A DNA stretch of 64,000 nt from assembly GCA_027625915.1 (NCBI GenBank), contig JANTQA010000015.1:3997001-4061000 (forward strand), given 5' to 3'. The notes under the pieces are model-generated. The model ran no database searches, was not told the DNA's origin, and worked only from the letters and a program-made list of their open reading frames with translations. The stretch's first letter is position 1; each line of letters begins with the position of its first letter. The DNA comes from Anaeramoeba flamelloides. Lineage: Eukaryota > Metamonada > Anaeramoebidae. A program made the position numbers and the translations under genes. Shown here one piece after another: positions 48,845 to 61,700 of this stretch.

Positions 48845-51800
48845 TTATTTTTTAATTTCATCGTTTGAATTGATATTGGATGTATTCGAGTCACTGGATG
48901 AACTGGTTGAGCTGGATGTACTTGTAGAGATAGATAGGAGTTCGTTAATGAATTTTTTATTTTTAGACTTTTGCTCTGTATATTTATTTTCGGTATTATC
49001 TTCTGCTAATAAACCTTGTTTTTGATTTTCTACCAAATATTCCTGATTAATTTGATTTTGGTTTTGTTTATTCGCGTTTTCACGCTTTTCTTTGAGATAA
49101 TTTTTGTATTCTGTTCTCAGCCTTGGCTTGTTTTTGACACATTCTTTTAAATATTCAATTTCGTTTTCTGTTGGGTGCTGTGAATAACTAAAATGTTTTG
49201 GAGGTATTTTTGTAAAAAATACTTCTTTCCAATTACCTAAACAACCTAAATCATATGGATTTTTCGTATCCAAAATTCCTTTCATGTATTCTCTTGTTGT
49301 CATATTTTTTGAAATTAATTTTATGTGAAAGACAAATAAGCTTCTTACTAGCAATAATGAAACCACAGAGATAAATGCTATCAAGATTGAATGTATTGCA
49401 CCTTTAAAAGATTCATCAATGGTTTCGTTATCAGTTTTGGTATATTTAAATTGATAAACTATATCAATAGCAGAGCAAGTTAAGAGGTATAAGCATGTTA
49501 TAACAACAGTTAATAAATAACTAAAAAAAAATCGATAATTTCTTAATCCAATGTCAGAGCCAACCTTTTGAGAAGGTATGAATATGATAAACAAGGGTAG
49601 ACAAAAATAAAACACAGATTAAGAATAAAATTTTAAATGAAAAAATTTGAAATAAAAATAAGATAGTTTTTTAAAAAAAGTTACAAACCCATGGACCTAT
49701 AATAATAATAATATAAATATATATATAGAGAGAGATATATAAATATATAAATAAAAAAAATGATTTAATTATATTGATCATTAATTTGAGTTTTAGATAT
49801 TTATCATAAATAAATAAATTTTAATTATTATTTCAAATTCTTTTTAGTTCTATTTTCTTGACAATTATATTATAATATCCTCGTTATAATTCTATTAAAA
49901 AATTTTGTTTTTTTAACTTTAATTAGTTACAAAACACTAGTATGAGAAAATAAAATTAAAAATTACAAGTTAGACAAAACTATTACTTCAATTTCCATTG
50001 CATCCTATGTTAATAAAGTTTATTCAAAACATAACCAAAATTCCAAAACTTAATTCATGAGGCTGTTGTGTTTATTGGTGTTAATAGTACTACGATTTTT
50101 AAAAGTCTCTAGTCAAAGAAAAAAAGGTCTATTTTGGAGGAGAAAATTTTAAATGGATGTTACAATGAATTTTAGTTAAATTCTACTTTATGATATTTTT
50201 TTGAATAGATAATAACTAATAGTTTTGAAAATACTCTACTCATCTAAAAAAACTTAATTAAGGAAAAAAAATAACTGATGATAAATATTCCGTTTCCTAG
50301 TGTTTTTTTTTACTTTTTGGAATAAACCGAAAATTTATTAAATTTTCTGTTTATTGCAAAAATTAAAAAAAAACCTAACGAAAGTTTCCGTCAAGTGCCG
50401 TAGGGTGCCTAGGTTTTCCAGAATTCAAAAGAATTGAGAAAAATCTTTGATTTTACTCTATTCTTTTAAATTCTGGATAACCTAACGAAAAGTGTCCTAG
50501 GTTTTTTTTACTGTTTGAAATAAACCTAACGGAAAATCAAAAAAAAAATATTTTTTTCAATTTAAATAAACAAATAATTCTATATTAGTCCAAATAATTG
50601 ATTACAATTTGAAAGAGGTCCATTGGATTTAAAATACTTTTAAAATATAATAAAATGACCTTTTAACGAGAAGCAAAAAAATTTTTAAATTTTTTTACTA
50701 TTAAATTGAAAAAAAATCTTAATAGAACCTGTACAATTGAATTTTCTAAATTAAATTATAAAATATCGATGAAAATATTTTTTGATCAAAGATCTTTTTA
50801 TTAATCAATATTGTTTATTATAATTGGAGTTATTAAAAACAAGGGTAAAATTCGCAAATATTTAATTTTTTTTTGAAAAAATTTTTTCATGATCGTGTAG
50901 TATTGTTGGAGTAAAAAATATTTAATATTAGTTTTTTAAAAAATCGGGAAATTTTTTTATGAATAATTTCATGACGCTTTTCACTCTTCAAAGGGCGTTG
51001 TATATGAATTAATTGGTTTTTTAAATGATAAATTATCCCCTAAACATGCATTTAATTCTGTAAAGGCTTGCCTGATTAGTACAATATTTGAAGTATCTTC
51101 TTGTATTTTTTAGTATTGACAAATAAACTTTTTTCTTCAAGTTAGCATGATCAAAGATGAACTCATCTAAGAAAATTACTTCTCTCTACTTCTTTACTGC
51201 CCAATAGTAATACAATGTTTTGAATTGTTTTCTTTTTTTAACTGTGATTTCTTTTTAAGTTAGTTTCTTGTATCATCGTGGGGTAGGTTAGATCCAAAGA
51301 AATTCACTTAGATCTAAAAATTTACTTCAAGATAAAGAACTTTCAACCTGTCTGTTTTGGAGAATGCGGTAATCTCAATAAAAGGATCTTTACATCACTA
51401 CAATGAAAATTTAAACACCAAAAATTAAAGTTAGCCAAAAGTATACATTGGATTTCAGTTATACTTCTTTTATAAATTATTTTTTCAAAGTTATCATAAT
51501 TTTATGTAATAAAAAAAGGATAGCTTTTAAACTCATGAAAATCCGAATACCCCCCTTTTCAAAAATACCGACTTTTGAAAAAAACACATATTTTTGGGGT
51601 ATTTTTTTAATGAAAAAAGTTGAAATGGATTAATTTTTGATTGAAAATTAAGAGTGGAAAAAGAATAAATGTTAAAACAATTTGCAGAAAGCAATCAGGG
51701 AATGTATATAAAAACTCAAACATGGAAAAAAATAAAATGATAAAAAATATTCCAAAAACAGAAAACAAATCAGTTTTTCAATTTAATTTAGCGATTTTAT

Positions 51801-53238
51801 TTTAAATTGCAAAAAATATTTGATTTTATTTTAAAATTGAATAATATGATTCTTTTTTGACTATTAAAAATATAAATGATTGAAAATTATCTCTCTACCA
51901 AACCAATTAAAAAATTCAAAAATTTTATAATTAAAAATGAAAAAAATATTACTGAAAAATTTTATTTTTTTTTCAATTCCTATTAATATCTATTAAAGTT
52001 GTAAACTTTTTTGAAAATTGTTATGTATAATAATGTTTATTATATGTGTGTATTTCAAAAATACATAATTTAGAGATTTTTTTTTGAAAAAATTTTCCTT
52101 GTCTTGATATAAAAGAAATTATTCAACTTCTTTTCAGAATATTTATTGTTTAATTTTTTCCTTTGTAAATATGATTATTACATGTATTGTATGAATTCCA
52201 TTGTATTAGTAATCCGGACCCAGTTTGTAGTTTACAGGGTATTCGAACAATTCTCTCTTCTTGTTTAAGACCCAGTTATTAAACTTGATGAACACTTTTT
52301 TTTCATTCATTATTTTTCAACCAATAATAAATTCAATTCATTTAAATTACAAGAAAAAAAAAATGAAAATGTTGGCATATTCAAAATCATGGGTATAGTT
52401 TTTTTTAGAGATGTTTATTAGAAAGATTAAAATCCCAATACCAAACATTATCAATCTTGGTTGTTGTTGGTGATTTTCTCAAATATTAATGTTTTGTGGT
52501 TTGGTTCACAATGACAATAAAGTGTTAAATAAATACGAATTATTTTGGAATCATAAAAATGCTTAGAAAAAAAATGTGAACTTACAATGATGATCAAATC
52601 TCATAACACAATTGTTACATTTCCTGCAATGCGACGCTCTTGGTGATCTGAACACTTGACAAGTTTCTTTTGGTAAGAAGGTTATAAAATTAGGTTTGGA
52701 AGGTCGAGTGAGAAAATAGAGAAAGAAAAAAAAAAAAAAAAAGATCCTTGTGGCGAAAAAATAACTTACTACAATAGTTCAAGGTAAAAACGTAATTTCG
52801 AAACTCTACTCGTTTTTTTGAGATGAGAGAGTCAGCTTTTTTCTTATTAATTTGTTGGTTTTCAACAATCCTATTGAAAGGAAATCGTTTGATTATACCA
52901 GGGTTTACAAAAGCAGTTAAAAAAAAAAACAGGTTTGTAACAAGATCAATTGCTAAGCCAACAAACCACAAACTTGAGGAGATCTTGATTAAATTTTTGG
53001 CAGTCGTTAAAAGAAAATACACTAAGGGCGCATTATAAACAAAAAATGATTGGATTAGAACCAAATAATCTGGACCTGTTGTTAAGTGCCCACAACAGCA
53101 GACAACATTTTCTCCTGGAACATAATTATAATAATGTGAAGTGCTTATTTCAGAAGGATCTTCAATGTCGGGCAACACAACATGTTGCTCAAGTTCTTTA
53201 TTAACCAAAAATTTCTTCAAACTCTTTTTTTTTGACAT
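48845..53238 (-). CDS. DHHC palmitoyltransferase, four exons with an 8-nt microexon
   Basis: DHHC enzymes attach palmitate to cysteines of membrane proteins. Exons on the minus strand are 53238-52770, 52666-52586, 49696-49689 (8 nt) and 49564-48845. All sites are GT-AG and the phases close, giving 425 residues. Two membrane spans lie near residues 75-130. The cysteine-rich domain (about 152-195) reads [35 protein letters not shown], with catalytic C184. Exon 2 ends inside the C184 codon; the microexon supplies GT CCA TGG, completing Cys-Pro-Trp; exon 4 starts with Val-Gly. Two more spans follow, then a TTRE motif (the family TTxE), [11 protein letters not shown] and a Ser/Thr/Asn-rich tail. 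Where most relatives have an Asn-Cys after WVG, this has Ser-Asp ([14 protein letters not shown]), replacing a residue that ligates zinc in DHHC20. Intron 2 is 2889 bp and carries repeats. Confidence 0.9.
49689..49696 (-). other. 8-nt microexon of the DHHC gene
   Basis: On the minus strand the eight bases GTCCATGG are preceded by ATTATAG and followed by GTTTGTAA. They complete the split catalytic Cys codon and add Pro-Trp of the invariant DHHC-x-W motif. Without them exon 2 cannot join exon 4 in frame. The donor GTTTGT is also the one used by VPS26C intron 1. Confidence 0.85.
49930..50960 (+). mobile_element. Composite foldback repeat R, copy in DHHC intron 2
   Basis: A left segment of about 350 bp is shared with 55970 and 63195 (ATTACAAGTTAGACAAAACT, AAAAGTCTCTAGTCAAAGAA, GATAATAACTAATAGTTTTG). 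It is followed by a palindrome (about 50309-50385), a GTCAAGTGCCGTAGGGTGCC linker, a second palindrome (50418-50476, CCAGAATTCAAAAGAAT arms) and a right segment shared with 56.9-57.3 kb. No reading frame was recognised. Confidence 0.6.
51090..51250 (-). pseudogene. Possible DNA-transposase relic
   Basis: On the minus strand one frame reads [20 protein letters not shown], which resembles the first-Asp region of Tc1/IS630-type transposases (VIFxDESxF). It has an in-frame stop just upstream. No second catalytic block or TIR was found. This is a weak resemblance only. Confidence 0.2.
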
Positions 53239-54939
53239 ATTTAAAGAAATGGAAAAATAAAATTCAAAAAATGATTTTCATATGATTGGACAATCATTTT
53301 TCAGATTTTGTTTGATCTTTCGCAAGTTGGTGTATATAGTAAATTTATCTTGACAAGATTCAATTTGTTGAAAGATACTTTTAAAACTTGGTTTTTATCT
53401 GTGACTTTCTTTTTGTTTCATATTTTTACCTTATTAAGGTATAAGTTGGAGAAGTTTATTATTGGTGCCTGTGGCTACTGAAGTTAAATTTCATTAGTGC
53501 GTCATGGTTCTAATATCTTGGAACAATTGATTAGTATAATATTATATTGGTTGATAAAACCAATAAAAAATGATCCATTTATTAGCAAAAAACACGAGAA
53601 TTTCTGAAAAAAACTAAATTTTCCCACAGATTTAAATGTTGAATTATCAATATTCAGACCCCAAAATCGCAAAATATCTTTCTGAAATTTATTTCGAGAA
53701 ATAAAAATTAATTGTTAAAAAATTCAATTTTTTTTAAAAAAATATAATTTATCAATAAATTTTTTTGATAATTTATTTCTCAAATCATGCAAATATATTG
53801 GTGTTACAATTAATTTTTGGAAAGGAAACAAAATTAATCATTCTTTGGGTTTTTATCTTAATGATCATTGAGTTAATCTTTGAAATTAAAAAATTAAAAA
53901 AATAGTTACTTTTGGCAGTTCTAAATCTGTTTTATTATATAATACCAGAATACTGTATTTTGGGTTTCTATTTTTAGATTTGAAAAAGAAATTAAAAAAG
54001 TCATTCATCAAAAATGAAAATTATTTAATATTGATACATTAGTAAAAAATGTAATTATTTCTTGTGTAATAATATTTATAATAAGATTTTTTTTGGAGTT
54101 CTTTGAAAATAAAAAAATCATGTGAGCCCTGGTGAACTATTAATTATTCCTTTAAACTGAAGAATATTTTGATTATAGATAAATTTATGGTGATACTGAT
54201 CCCAAAAAACAAATAAAATTCCATAAAATTGTTATCTATTTTTATTATTGGTATATCAGAAATTCAAATTTTTAATTCTGTCAGATTAAAAATATTGGAA
54301 GTCGATTAAACAAGGTTAATGTAAAAACAAGGTTGTTTTATTTTATATCTGGATTTTGTTTGTTCTAAAATTTATTTTATAAAAAGATTATTTGTTGATG
54401 TTAACAATTAATTTCCATATACAGAAGTTAGATGGGTTGTATTTATTACTTTGGGGTAATTAAAGAACCTGTATAATTTGTTGGTACTGTTAATTTAAGA
54501 AATAATAAAATTTAGTTCTTGAAAGGTGCTGAAAACAAATACTCTGATCAACAACAATCTTTCAAACGAATTCTACTGGAAAAGTGTGTTAAATATAGTA
54601 TATTTTCATTTTTTAAAGAATATTAAAAACATCAGTGTTTTTAATCAAAAAAATTTTGAACACTTACAGAAAAGGGTAAAATTATAATCGATTTTGTCGG
54701 CTTTTAACTGATCTTATTTTCAATTATACAAGAAAGTATATTTGTAACGTTGCTCAATATAAATTATAATTCGAAATTATAGGTTTTAGCTCGACTGGTA
54801 GTGTTATTTTGAAACCCCTTCTTTTTTTCAACTGTATAATGTTAACTTTGGATAGCTTCAAAGGTTTTCCAAAGTGGCAAAAATTTATAAAAAGATTATT
54901 AAAACTAATAGTTATTCTTTAGTAAAAATACTTGCAGTA

Positions 54940-55131
54940 TTTTCCATTTTTGGGGTACATACTTTGAACTAAATTTAAAGTATAAAAAAATTGCAAATTA
55001 ATTTAAAAAATTCTAATTCTAATAATTTAAAGTTTTTAAAAAATAATTCAAAAAAATGTGTCTTAATTTGAGATAATTTAATTATGTTAAATTTGGTTGA
55101 AAGTTCGTGTCTTAATGGAACTGCCGATATC
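54940..55131. mobile_element. MITE family E, diverged copy
   Basis: The right end GGTTGAAAGTTCGTGTCTTA followed by ATGGAACTGCCGATAT matches the right end of the element at 56300-56496. The left end TTCCATTTTTGGGGTACATA matches its left end. It abuts a family B element at 55140. Confidence 0.5.
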
Positions 55132-55139
55132 ATTAGTTT

Positions 55140-55383
55140 TACTGGTATTTGAATTATAAATGTAGAAAAAAAAATTACTTCCTTTTCCTATTTTCCTTTT
55201 TCTTTGTCAAATCGGGGCTTTGAATAAATAGATTGTAATTTGTGTCTTTTTTTGGTTTGTTTGTCTTTTTTTTATGGTATTTTATATTGTATATTGGAAT
55301 TTATTGAGGAAAAGGAATACTTTATAGTGAATGATGAAGAAAACTAACTTGAATTTTATTTCATTTATATTTTAATACCAGTA
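55140..55383. mobile_element. MITE family B copy, longer form
   Basis: The termini TACTGGTATTTGAATTATAA and, inverted on the right, ATATTTTAATACCAGTA are clear TIRs with TA at the edges. The interior GATTGTAATTTGTGTCTTT matches the copy at 60655. It is about 70 bp longer than the other copies. Confidence 0.65.
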
Positions 55384-55969
55384 ATAATTTTTCCGAAATT
55401 ATTTTTTACTATCCAAAATTTCTAATTTCTTTTTGATTTTATATCTTCTTTTGTAAATTGAGGATCTGAATTTATCGAATTGTGTTTCGATTTTCAAAAC
55501 TATTCTTGGAGAATCATGATATATTTTTAAATTTTTATTAAAATACCTTACTGTTACTGAAATAATCTGTATATACCTGGTAAAACGTGTATTTCAAAAT
55601 AAAATTCAGCATTTATCTATCTTTTAAGTTTATACATTGAATTGTTAATAATATCAAAAGTGAAAGATAAGTATATACCACTTGATTTCCAAAATTTTCT
55701 ACCATTAAAAAAGTTATTCTAAAAATATACGATAATATAGAAAATATTTTGAAAAAAATAGTGTTAATTTCAGATAAATTATAAAAAAAAATAATATTAA
55801 AATAAATTGAATGTTACAAAAAAATTCAACAAATTCAATTGATAATTGAAACTTTCTCAAAATATTAAAAATTTGCCTGAAAAATATATATTTTAATAAG
55901 GATATACCATTTAATCTTAACTGTGTGTTATATCAAAGCAATACTGGAGATAAGTATATATGTTATTTA

Positions 55970-57300
55970 GGATACCACCAGTATGAAATAATAAAAATGA
56001 AAAATTACAACTTAAACAAAACTGCAACTGTCATAAACTTTCCATCATTAAAGAATAAATTTATTCAAAATATAACCAAAATCAAAGAACTTCAAATACA
56101 TGAGACTATTTTATTTATTGTTTTTTAGTGATATTGCCTTTTTTAAGAGTCAGGGGTCAACAAAATAGATAATTTCCAGGCAAAAAAATTAAAAAATGGA
56201 TGGATGGATTTTAGTTTAATTCAACTTTTTGGGATTTACTTTGATAGAGAATATCTCAAAATTTTAAATATTATCTTCAAAAAAAAAAAAAAACTAATAC
56301 GGTCAGTTCCACTTTCAAGGTACATAATGCTAATACATTTAAGGCACAAAAAAAAATCTCAAATTAAGGCACAAATTTCAGATTCTAGTAAAAACAATTG
56401 TAAAAAAGAAAATTACGAAATTTTGAGTATTAATTTGGGATTTTTTTGTGCCTTAAATGTCGTTGAAAGTTTGTGCCTTCAAAGTGGAACTGACTATATA
56501 AAAAAAAATATTAAGATAATTTTATGTTTCAGATGATTTTGGGATTCCAATGCAAGGTAAGTGAAACCCTTGATTTTTGTTATATTCTTTTGAATTATTG
56601 AAAGAATGACAAACATTTCCTCGTTTTTTTTGGGTTTCAATTGAATTATGTAAAATCAGACCGATTTTTCTCTATTGGTAAAAATTCTGGAAAATAACAG
56701 AAGTGTTTATCAAATGCCACAATGTGACTAGTTTTTCCAAAATTCAAAGAAATAAAGAAAAATCTTTGGGTTTTACTCAATTCTTTTGAATTTTGGAAAA
56801 TTTAACAGATTTTTTCTTTAATTTTATAAATAAAAATGTACTTTAATAAATTTTGTGTTTATTTCAAAAATTAAAAAAAAACTGAATAGAAAACTCAAAA
56901 AAAAATCAAAAAAATAATATTTTTTCGAATTAAAATTAATAAACTATTCTTAATAAATCAAAATAATTGATTATCGGTTTAAAAGATATTTATTAAATTT
57001 AGATTGTTTTTAAAATTATAAATTTTTTTTCACCGTTAAGACGTCATTTATTTATATTTTAAACTATGAAATTTGAAAAAAGATCTTTATAAAAAATTAA
57101 AAATTGGATTTTTCAACTTAATTTGTTAAATGTCTTTAAAAATTATTTTTGATACAAGATCTTTTATTTGCCAATCATATTTCTTTTAAGGAAAGTTATC
57201 AAAAATTAGCAAATGTTTAATATTTATTTGAAAGAATTTATACATGATAGTGTATACTTGGCAAAAAGTGAAAGAGGAAAAAAAAGTTCAAAAAGGATTT
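55970..57300 (+). mobile_element. Composite foldback repeat R, interrupted copy
   Basis: The left segment (ATTACAACTTAAACAAAACT, CAAAATATAACCAAAATC) and the right segment (AATAATTGATTA, GATACAAGATCTTTTATT) match 49930-50960. The palindromic modules near 56735-56880 are degraded (CCAAAATTCAAAGAAATAAA facing TTCTTTTGAATTTTGG). A family E MITE sits inside at 56300-56496. Confidence 0.55.
56300..56496. mobile_element. MITE family E, intact copy (197 bp)
   Basis: The TIRs read GGTCAGTTCCACTTTCAAGG plus TACA on the left and, inverted on the right, AGTCAGTTCCACTTTGAAGG plus CACA. TA flanks both sides. The interior has further inverted matches (ATTTAAGGCACAAAAAAAAA). It is nested in a foldback R copy, so it is younger than that copy. 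Confidence 0.82.
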
Positions 57301-58777
57301 TTAAAGGAAACTTAACTCCTGACATAAAGTAAAGTCAGTTAATTAAAGAAATCAATTAATTTTGAGGGACAATGGGTCCACTCTTTTCCAACAAACCATC
57401 AAAAAAAAAAATTTAAATCTGCCTTTTTTATCGAGATTCTTAAGTGATTTTGCCAGTCCCTCAAAAAGTCTTGTTTTTAACAAATGTTGATAATTGGTGA
57501 ACCAAAGAAAACCCCAGTACCAAAAGGTAGTATTAAAAAAACTGTTAGTCTATTGAATTCTCCATTTTGTGATTCATTATTGGTTTTTTCTCTTTAAAAT
57601 TGAATTTTCTTTTCATTTTTTCAGGTTCCACTTTAAAATTTCCAATTAAAAAGTACTGTGAAACTTTTTTTGGGTGTTTGACTTTTTTTCTGAATAGGAG
57701 TGCATTGAAAAAAATACACAAGATGAAAGCAATCCCTGACAAGCTTTTTAATTGTTAATATTTTGGAAAATTGTCAAATAATTGTAAATATTTAAGAAGC
57801 AAAGTATTTAAAATATAACTCATCACTTATTAAAATTATTAGTAAAAGAACCCAACAACACCACAGGGGAAATAAATAAACTTATTTTAGTTTACTTTAA
57901 GCTCTTGTTGATTGGTATGAGTGATTAATTTTTAAATCAAGAAAAGTTTATTTTTTTTATATCTCCTTACTTTTTTATTCTCTTTTTCACTTTGTAAATT
58001 TTCAAAAGGAACAAATAATGAAATTTTGAAAGAGTTAAAATTAAGTCTAAATTCCTAACAAGTCCTCAGAAAATAAATAATTTTTTCTTAATTAAAAAAT
58101 TTTGAATTCTGAACAGTTTCACCGATGTGCGTTGGTTCTTCCTTTTTTGATCAAGAAATTTAACTTTTGTTAGTTGGCAAAAAGTGCACAAAAATCCAGT
58201 AAATAGAAGAAAAAAACAAAAGTATTTGACTCTAAACAAAATAAGGTTTCTTTGTTCTTCAATAAAAATCTTCTGAAGGGTATACCTTGAAGAATAAGTG
58301 TTGTACTACGAATTAAATTTGATTTACTAAAGTCCCAAAGTGATTGTAAAAATAAATTTGTCAAAAGACATGAAAAACATTGGAGATTTGTGAAAACTTA
58401 TTTTATATTTCTTCTTTCAAAATGAGAAAGGGTTTTCTATTCAACTCAGAGGCTAAGAAAAGGAAAATATATAAAAAAAAGTGTGTGGAAATTTTTGTTT
58501 TGGGAATCCAATTTTTCCAAGAACAATGGTTTAAAACACAAATTACCATTCGGTGTTCAAACTTTTTTCTTTTCAAAAGGTAAAAAGATTTTTAATATAA
58601 AGATTTGTAAAAAGTTTTTATTGTGAAAACCGATTCAAAATTTTGCAAAACATGGATTGTAATTGAACCAATTTACTATCACAATTTTGAAAATGGATAT
58701 TTTTCAGCAAAATAACAAAACATTTTTCTCATTCAATATTTTTTGCATTTTTTTTGTTTTCAAAATAATTTTTTGTG

Positions 58778-61700
58778 ATGAATAAGAGTGTTCTTTTCAT
58801 AGCATTAATATTATTTTTGTTTATCACAAGTATCCGATCTGATTTCAATTCGATAAATGAAGAGTTTGTTGCCGAGCAAAGTTTTACAAAGGAAAGGGTG
58901 CCTTTTGATACTGACGAACCAAATTTGCCACTGTAAATTTTCGAATTTTTTTTTTTTTTGTCAAATTCCCTTTATCGACAACACGAGTTAGAAATTAACA
59001 AAACCAACTTTTCTTTCTTGTTTTTCGACAAAATTTTCACAATAACAATTTGAAAAATAAAATAACAAATTACCACTCTTTTTGCCAACCCACTTCAAGG
59101 AATTTTTGAAATAAAACGGATTTTTCATAATTTCTATTACACGCAACAAAAAAAAATCTTTAGAAATAAAGACACCTGTTTTGATTAAGTATAAGTCAAG
59201 TCGGAACAGAAAATGCTTTTAAAAAAAACAAAATATATTCCTCAATTTTTTAAGATCTGATTTTTTTATCGAAATTTTTGAGGTAATTTGTGTTAGATCT
59301 TTTCTTTTAGGTAGTGTGTCTTAAATAATGTGTATACCGTTATTTTCCAATTAATACGTGAAAATTTTTATTTCAATTCTTAGAATGTCTATTAATTATT
59401 ATTGTTACAATCTAATTAACATAATGAAAATTTGGTCTTAGAGGTAACCAAGGTAGCTTAATTTAAATGTCTACAAATATCATTTTTAAACCATGTTGTA
59501 AAGATCTTTGGATTTTCTTCAACTTTAATTTTATAATTTTTTTCTATTTAAAAAAAATAAAATTAATCTCAAATACTCCAAAATAAAGAGATTCAAATTA
59601 ATAAAACTCAAAATTATCATGGCCAAATGATCTTGAGAAGACCTAGCTTTTTTTTGACAATTAAGAGAATAGATGGATAAATATTTGAGAATGTGAAATA
59701 AAAATTTTTCAATTTTAATTGGAAAATGACCGTAATGTTTTTTTTAAAGAATTTGTTTTAATGAATATACACATCTAAATTTAAATTAGAACATTGTGAA
59801 TCTCAGCTCTTGATTCACTATTTTGGTTCGACAAACTTCCAGAATCTTTTGCTAAAAACCGAAAAAAAATAAAAATGATTTTTCAACGTTTTATAATTTT
59901 TTAGTTACTGAAAATAAATTACTTTAAAGATCAGTCTAAATAGGGTGTGGAATATACTAGCTTTTCTCCTTGAGAATTTGAAATAAATCAAGAAAACCAT
60001 TTTTATTTTTTTTAAAAATTGAAATTTTATTTGAATTTTTATTCTTAACAAAATACAACTCCCTTTTTTCTGTTCCTAACAAGCCAACAAAACAAAACAA
60101 TTTTAAAACCAAAATTGAAATTAAACTATTCTTTCTCTGAGTTGAGAAAACAAATTTCTCTTATTTGTTATTTTCTACAAGCAAAAAAAGATAAAATCTA
60201 ATTACTACCAATCATTCAAGTTATAAACGGTTTTATTTCTCGTGTGTATTTGTAATTTTTAAAATCCACAAAGTAATAAATAATCTCAAAAAGTAAATCC
60301 CATTAATGAAAATGAGTACCAAATCCTCGGTGTCTATTAAAGATTTAATTGCTTGGATTGAAAATTTTACTTTTAAAAAAAGCAATTAAACACTGTTTTC
60401 CAGTCTCGATAGAACTAAATAAATCGTTTAAACTTTAGAATTTGAAATTGTAATAGTGGTTTTCCAAAAAATTATTCCAAAAACAATAAAATACTATCTT
60501 ATATTTCAAAAAATTGTAGTATTTCAAGGCATTTAGTTTTTTAATATAAATCTATTTTAGATAAATCGCTAATGATCAAAAAAGCTGAGTAACTAAACTT
60601 TTTTAACCTTGTAAAGTTCAAATTTCGACAAGTAATCTTCATTCAATTCCTAATTACTGGTATTTCGATTATAAATGGGAAAAAAATGTCACTTCATTTT
60701 CCAGATTTTTCTTTTATTTATAAATTGGAATTTTCAAAGAAATAAACTGTAATTTGTGGCTTTATGTGTGAAAAGGAATATTAAAAATGAAGTGAAATTT
60801 TTTTCCCATTTAAAAGTCAAATACTAAATATATTAATTGATGTCGATCTGAAAAATATAGCATCACTTTTTATATTTTAATATTTTTACTCGAGAAAAAT
60901 AACAGTATTAAATTTCAATAAAAAAATATAATTGTGTTCTTTTGGTTGGCTCCTTTTCGACTAAATTGAAGTAATTTTCAAAAATTGTGGAAAAAAACAG
61001 TTGATAATTAACCAAACCTATTTTCAGACTGCAAAAAAAAAAAAAAAAATTGTTAACATTCTTAAAGATTGGCTCGCCCACTTTTTGAGAATTGAAATTT
61101 TTCTAAAGAATGATTTTAAAAAGAAGATTAGCAAAAACAAAATTTGTCTTGAAGTGTAAAAAAAGGAAAAACTGAACAATATTTGCTTTTTAGTTTTTCA
61201 TGGAAAAATAAATCCTTTCTTAAAAGATCTTTGTTTTAACTAAAATTATACACTGGTGTTAATGCGTGTTTTTGAAGTTCTGTTGTTCTGTTTTTTTTCC
61301 AATTAATAAATAAAAATTTTGGTTTTTAATCCCAAAATTATTTTTCAACATCGAATATTGTTGTTTTTGTGTGATTCTACGATACTGTAATTTTACAAGT
61401 AATAAATGAAAATTTTTTTACAATCTCTTGAATATTTTTCTAATTATTTAGAGAAGAAAAACCAAAAACTTGACAAAATTAATTGAAGATGAAAATAATC
61501 AGAGAACTAATTTGGATCTTTCTTATTAAAGGACTATTTTTATTTTATGCTTTGTGAGAACTGAAATTCAATGTTCAAAATAGAAAAAATGGTTTTCAGA
61601 GGAACTTTGGAAAAGGAAAGTCAAATTTTAGGTTTTTGATGGAACTTTTGAGACAAAATTTAAAAATATTATTTTAAAAAATAGCAGTATTAGTGATCTA

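Larger units (their letters stand above)
53239..58777. other. Intergenic stretch with nested MITEs and a foldback
   Basis: No host gene was recognised across 5.5 kb. The ends hold the promoter of the DHHC gene (left, minus strand) and of the SBBP-type gene (right, plus strand). The middle holds MITE E, MITE B and a foldback R copy with MITE E inserted in it. The parts at 53.3-54.9 kb and 57.4-58.7 kb show nothing identifiable. Confidence 0.55.

Noticed and set aside
54780-54830. TAGCTCGACTGGTAG resembling a tRNA D arm
   Set aside because: No B box or cloverleaf follows within tRNA distance.
57545-57742. 65-residue minus-strand frame
   Set aside because: Composition is like the surrounding DNA, no domain is visible, and part of it resembles repeat sequence near 45.2 kb.
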